Source of the DNA: CAZGUG01 sp964625335
Lineage (GTDB): Bacteria; Bacillota; Clostridia; Ch29
Length of the DNA stretch: 52,456 nucleotides
Assembly: GCA_964625335.1 (NCBI GenBank)
Contig: CAZVBE010000015.1
Span: forward strand, 1-52,456
Reading direction: 5' to 3'
Position numbers and translations under genes: made by a program. Shown here piece after piece: positions 49,276 through 52,456 of this stretch (its first letter is position 1; each line of letters begins with the position of its first letter). The notes below the pieces were generated by a model, which saw only the letters and a list, made by a program, of their open reading frames with translations, did not search any database and was not told the DNA's origin.

Positions 49276-50106
49276 CTAGTTCTTGCGTCGTTTAACAATA
49301 AACTTATCACTGGCTTTTTTCTTTTTCCTTGTTTTGTATCCAAGGGTAGGTTTCCCCCAAGGAGTAACAGGTGCCGGCCTGCCCACGGGCGCTTTGCCTT
49401 CGCCGCCGCCGTGCGGATGGTCGACAGGGTTCATTGCTGAACCTCTGACTGTAGGCCGTATGCCTAAATTTCTTTTTCTTCCGGCTTTGCCTATGGTTAC
49501 ATTCTCGTGGTCAAGGTTTCCCACCTGGCCCACCGTTGCCCTGCATTCCTGCCTTACCATCCTTACTTCTCCGGAAGGAAGCTTCACTTGTGCATATTCC
49601 CCTTCCTTCGCCATAAGCTGCGCAGAGTTCCCTGCAGCTCTTACCAGTTGAGCGCCCTTTCCGGGTTTAAGCTCAATATTGTGTATTATTGTGCCCACAG
49701 GAATATTTGAAAGGGGCAGCGCATTACCAGGCTTTATATCGGCCTGCCCGCCCGACAGTACGGTATCTCCCACCTTTAATCCCACCGGCGCAATTATATA
49801 GCGTTTTTCGCCGTCCGCATAGTATAACAGCGCTATATTTGCACTTCTGTTAGGATCATATTCGATGGTTGCCACCTTTGCCGCTATTCCGTCCTTGTCC
49901 CTTTTAAAGTCGATAATCCTGTATTTTCGCTTATGCCCGCCTCCCCTGTGACGGACGGTAATCCTGCCGTATACGTTCCTGCCACCGGATTTCTTTAAAT
50001 CCGTTAAAAGGGATTTTTCTGGTGTATTCGTTGTAATGTCTGAATAATCCAAAACCGTCATATGTCTAATCCCCGGCGAGGTAGGTCTGAATTTTTTAAC
50101 TGCCAT
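49276..50106 (-). CDS. rplB: Ribosomal protein L2
   Basis: This 276-residue protein contains GRITVRHRGGGHKRKYRIID and the catalytic-centre block VDHPHGGGEGKAPVGR. L2 is required for peptidyl transferase activity and subunit joining. Confidence 0.98.
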   Translation of the reverse strand: MAVKKFRPTSPGIRHMTVLDYSDITTNTPEKSLLTDLKKSGGRNVYGRITVRHRGGGHKRKYRIIDFKRDKDGIAAKVATIEYDPNRSANIALLYYADGEKRYIIAPVGLKVGDTVLSGGQADIKPGNALPLSNIPVGTIIHNIELKPGKGAQLVRAAGNSAQLMAKEGEYAQVKLPSGEVRMVRQECRATVGQVGNLDHENVTIGKAGRKRNLGIRPTVRGSAMNPVDHPHGGGEGKAPVGRPAPVTPWGKPTLGYKTRKKKKASDKFIVKRRKN

Positions 50107-50125
50107 AACTTCTCCCTCCTTACAT

Positions 50126-50416
50126 TTACATGCCTTCGAAGAATTCTATCTTCTTGCTGTCTTCCTCAAGCTTGACAAAGGCCTTCTTCCAGCTTGCCTT
50201 TCTGCCGATGTTTCTACCCATTCTTCGCATCTTTCCCATATAGTTTGCAACGTTTACCTTTTCTACCTTAACTCCGAAAAGCTCTTCCACAGCCTTTTTA
50301 ATTTCTATCTTGTTTGCCGATTTGCTGACCATAAAGGTGTACTTGTTTTCTTCCATATCCCGCATACTTCTCTCGGTTATAATCGGCCGCACCACTATAT
50401 CCTGGGCAGCTTTCAT
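50126..50416 (-). CDS. rplW: Ribosomal protein L23
   Basis: This 96-residue protein begins KAAQDIVVRPIITERSMRDM and has the KIEIKKAVEELFGVKVEKVN block. It forms the docking site for trigger factor and SRP at the tunnel exit. It overlaps rplD by four bases. Confidence 0.98.
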   Translation of the reverse strand: MKAAQDIVVRPIITERSMRDMEENKYTFMVSKSANKIEIKKAVEELFGVKVEKVNVANYMGKMRRMGRNIGRKASWKKAFVKLEEDSKKIEFFEGM

Positions 50417-51039
50417 TTCCCATACACCTCCTCAACCGCTTCAACCGCTTCCCTGGTTATCACAAAGGTATCATACTTTAATATGTCATATACGTTAAGA
50501 GTTCCAACCTGGGCTGTTTTTACACCGGGTATATTTCTCGCGGATTTTTGTACTGCCACATCCTTGTCCTTGATAACAATCAAAGCTTTTTTTTCGATGT
50601 TCAGATTTTTAAGCATGCTGTCCACAAGCCTGGTCTTTGGCTGTTCAAGCGTCAACTGGTCCAGCACAATAATCTCGTTGCTGTTGACCTTTGAACTAAG
50701 GGCAGAGTACATAGCCTGCCTGCGCATTTTTTTGGGCAGTTTCTGCGAGTAATCCCTCGGCTTAGGCGCAAAGACAACTCCTCCACCCGCCCACTGCGGT
50801 GAACGGATACTGCCTTGCCTTGCCCTTCCGGTTCCTTTTTGTCTCCAGGGTTTTCTGCCGCCGCCTCTGACTTCGGCTCTTGTCTTTGCAGACTGCGTCC
50901 CCTGTCTCTGGTTAGCTAGATATACTTGCACTGCCTGATGCAGTAAAGGTTCGTTTACCCGGACACCGAAAATTTCTTCCTTAAGCTCAATATCTCCCAC
51001 CTGTTGTCCCTCAATATTGAAAACCGCTACTTTAGGCAT
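50413..51039 (-). CDS. rplD: Ribosomal protein L4
   Basis: This 208-residue protein contains RGGGRKPWRQKGTGRARQGS, the extended loop of L4 in the exit tunnel. In enteric bacteria L4 represses the S10 operon; whether it does so here is unknown. Confidence 0.98.
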   Translation of the reverse strand: MPKVAVFNIEGQQVGDIELKEEIFGVRVNEPLLHQAVQVYLANQRQGTQSAKTRAEVRGGGRKPWRQKGTGRARQGSIRSPQWAGGGVVFAPKPRDYSQKLPKKMRRQAMYSALSSKVNSNEIIVLDQLTLEQPKTRLVDSMLKNLNIEKKALIVIKDKDVAVQKSARNIPGVKTAQVGTLNVYDILKYDTFVITREAVEAVEEVYGK

Positions 51040-51066
51040 AACCTTTCCTCCCTTCTACAAACCTTC

Positions 51067-51696
51067 TTATGCTTTTACAGATTCCTTTATAATCAGCAAG
51101 CTGCCCTTTGGTCCCGGCACAGCACCCTTAAGCAGCAGCAGATTGTGTTCCGCGTCAACCTTTACCACCTTAAGGTTTTGTACGGTAACCCTTTCTCCGC
51201 CCATTCTGCCCGGCATGTGTTTGCCTTTAAAGGTCCTTGACGGAGCGCTGGAGCCTCCCATAGAGCCTACTCCCCTGTGATACTTTGAACCATGGGTCAT
51301 AGGTCCGCGGTGCTGGTTCCACCTTCTGATAACGCCCTGAAATCCTTTTCCTTTGGAAATCCCTACCACGTCTACTTTTTCGCCTTCCTCGAAGACATCG
51401 GCTTTGATTTCCTGCCCGATTTCGTAGCTTTCCGGGTCTTCCACCTGCAACTCCCTCAAATACCTTTTATACTCTACTCCTGACCTATCAAAATGACCTT
51501 TGATGGGCTTGTTTGCCTTGGTTTGCTTTATATCTTCAAAACCAACCTGAATTGCGGCATATCCGTCACTTTCAACGGTTTTTTTCTGTACCACCTTAAC
51601 AGGCCCGGCCTGCATAACGGTAACCGGAGTAATATTACCATCCTCATCAAACACCTGGGTCATGCCCAGTTTCTTTCCTAAAATTCCTTTCGCCAT
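51067..51696 (-). CDS. rplC: Ribosomal protein L3
   Basis: This 209-residue protein begins AKGILGKKLGMTQVFDEDGN and contains GVIRRWNQHRGPMTHGSKYH. ATG 51696 is supported by GGAGGTG. It is an early 50S assembly protein. Confidence 0.98.
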   Translation of the reverse strand: MAKGILGKKLGMTQVFDEDGNITPVTVMQAGPVKVVQKKTVESDGYAAIQVGFEDIKQTKANKPIKGHFDRSGVEYKRYLRELQVEDPESYEIGQEIKADVFEEGEKVDVVGISKGKGFQGVIRRWNQHRGPMTHGSKYHRGVGSMGGSSAPSRTFKGKHMPGRMGGERVTVQNLKVVKVDAEHNLLLLKGAVPGPKGSLLIIKESVKA

Positions 51697-51755
51697 TTGC
51701 TGCACCTCCAAACTTATTAGCGGATTATTCCGATACCGGAATAATCATAACAGCC

Positions 51756-52064
51756 TTACAACTTAATTTCTATATCTACACCGGCGGGCAAATCAAGCCG
51801 CATCAGCGCATCTACCGTTTTCGGATTGGGACTGTGAATATCAATAAGCCTTTTATGCGTCCTTATTTCGAACTGTTCTCTGGAATCCTTGTGCTTGTGC
51901 GGACTCCGAAGTATGGTCACAATATCCTTTTCGGTAGGCAGTGGTATAGGTCCTGATACTTTTGCGCCTGTTTTTTTCGCCGTCTCGACTATCTTAACCG
52001 CTGACTGGTCAAGGGCCGAGTGGTCAAAGGCCTTCAGCCTTATCCTGATTTTTTGCTTTGCCAT
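51756..52064 (-). CDS. rpsJ: Ribosomal protein S10
   Basis: This 102-residue protein begins AKQKIRIRLKAFDHSALDQS and contains HKDSREQFEIRTHKRLIDIH. AAGGAGGGAA precedes ATG 52064. It is the first gene of the S10 operon and also forms the NusB antitermination partner (NusE). Confidence 0.98.
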   Translation of the reverse strand: MAKQKIRIRLKAFDHSALDQSAVKIVETAKKTGAKVSGPIPLPTEKDIVTILRSPHKHKDSREQFEIRTHKRLIDIHSPNPKTVDALMRLDLPAGVDIEIKL

Positions 52065-52114
52065 TAAGATTCCCTCCTTAAAATCGCACGTATTTGTTCA
52101 CGCGCAACCCGGTC

Positions 52115-52207
52115 TCATATACACTCATCCAGGCGTTCACAATTTTTTTTTAAATTCAATGCATATAAAACCGAAGTCGCCCCATTCATGATGTGGACAT
52201 ACTCCAT
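52115..52207 (-). CDS. Possible 30-codon leader ORF upstream of rpsJ
   Basis: The minus strand from ATG 52207 encodes 30 residues, beginning MEYVHIMNGATSV and ending NCERLDECI, with a stop 50 bases before rpsJ. A GGGA lies about seven bases before the ATG, a weak Shine-Dalgarno. It sits wholly inside the predicted leader of the S10 operon. It may be chance, or a regulatory peptide. Confidence 0.25.
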   Translation of the reverse strand: MEYVHIMNGATSVLYALNLKKNCERLDECI

Positions 52208-52270
52208 GAAAATTTCCCGTAAATTTACCGGCAACCTTTCATATCATCGCATCCTTACTGCAACTTCTAT

Positions 52271-52299
52271 ATTTTATAATAATAACTGTAAAATATCAA
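52271..52299 (-). promoter_or_regulatory. Promoter of the S10 operon
   Basis: On the minus strand TTGATA (52299-52294) and TAAAAT (52276-52271) are spaced by 17 bases. Transcription would start near 52264, giving a leader of about 200 bases. Confidence 0.6.
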
Positions 52300-52413
52300 C
52301 ACATAAATTACAGTCGATATCTGTCGGGGAAAACTTATGGGTCTTTAACCTTTAAGCCTCCCCCGACATCTGCCCAAACCCCGGGACGGTTGTCTGCCAC
52401 CGTTCCCTGTCTG

Positions 52414-52456
52414 CTACAGTATCTTGGATACTACTCCTGCTCCTACCGTTCTTCCG
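52414..52456 (-). CDS. tuf: Elongation factor Tu, 3' end only
   Basis: The minus strand at the window edge reads GRTVGAGVVSKIL followed by a TAG stop, the C-terminal end of EF-Tu. The rest of the gene lies outside the window. tuf upstream of rpsJ is the expected str-S10 order. Confidence 0.92.
   Translation of the reverse strand, partial: GRTVGAGVVSKIL

Larger units (their letters stand above)
52065..52413. other. tuf-rpsJ intergenic region
   Basis: This 349-base gap contains the S10 promoter (52271-52299), the possible leader ORF (52115-52207), a palindrome GTAAATTTAC at 52219-52228 and two inverted repeats near tuf. One has arms 52322-52329 and 52361-52368; the other has arms 52383-52390 and 52399-52407. 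Neither inverted repeat is followed by a T-run on the minus strand. Confidence 0.6.

Overview
The window looks like the chromosome of an anaerobic, spore-forming member of the Clostridia (Firmicutes). The evidence is mixed but consistent: a complete Firmicutes-type S10-spc-alpha ribosomal superoperon followed by EcfA1-EcfA2-EcfT-TruA-L13-S9, spore-related genes (YpeB, CwlD and a GerMN lipoprotein), the CdaA-CdaR pair, SAM-I riboswitches and a PyrR attenuator. Anaerobic metabolism is indicated by a 2-oxoacid:ferredoxin oxidoreductase and the aspartate-semialdehyde/sulfide route to homocysteine. The genus cannot be named from the sequence alone. No phage, transposase gene, CRISPR array, tRNA or rRNA was seen.

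Region 1 (about 170-7040) is a methionine island. A plus-strand operon under a SAM-I riboswitch encodes the homocysteine-forming proteins (HcyBio, NIL-ferredoxin, UPF0280). It converges on a minus-strand operon, under a second SAM-I riboswitch, that encodes MetH, MetF and a separate MetH reactivation-domain protein. Together they would take aspartate semialdehyde and sulfide to homocysteine, then methylate it with methyl-tetrahydrofolate. Region 2 (7163-9994) holds a class-V aminotransferase/cysteine desulfurase-like gene and an AT-rich glycosyltransferase-like gene closed by a bidirectional terminator.

Region 3 (10028-20620, minus strand) couples branched-chain (or related) 2-oxoacid oxidation to ATP formation. 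The gene order is buk-ptb-buk, a P-loop ATPase, then a four-subunit ferredoxin oxidoreductase. A good sigma-54 promoter precedes the first buk, and a PAS-PAS-AAA-Fis sigma-54 activator lies just upstream. That activator appears to be co-transcribed with cdaA-cdaR (c-di-AMP synthesis).

Region 4 (20784-32310) holds envelope, signalling and sporulation genes: an OmpR-type two-component system, a GerMN lipoprotein, YpeB, an L,D-transpeptidase, the AmmeMemoRadiSam pair (radical SAM enzyme and a Memo-AMMECR1 fusion) and CwlD. It also has a PyrR-controlled uracil permease, a small XRE/membrane-protein cassette with a consensus promoter, and a 41-residue membrane microprotein. A dispersed GGGACGGTTCT-type repeat occurs in this region.

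Region 5 (32385-52456, minus strand) is the ribosomal superoperon from the 3' end of tuf through S10 to S9. It includes SecY, Adk, Map, a KOW protein, IF-1, RpoA, the energy-coupling module and TruA. A strong internal promoter lies in front of rplM. The 349-base tuf-rpsJ gap contains a promoter, two inverted repeats and a possible 30-codon leader ORF.
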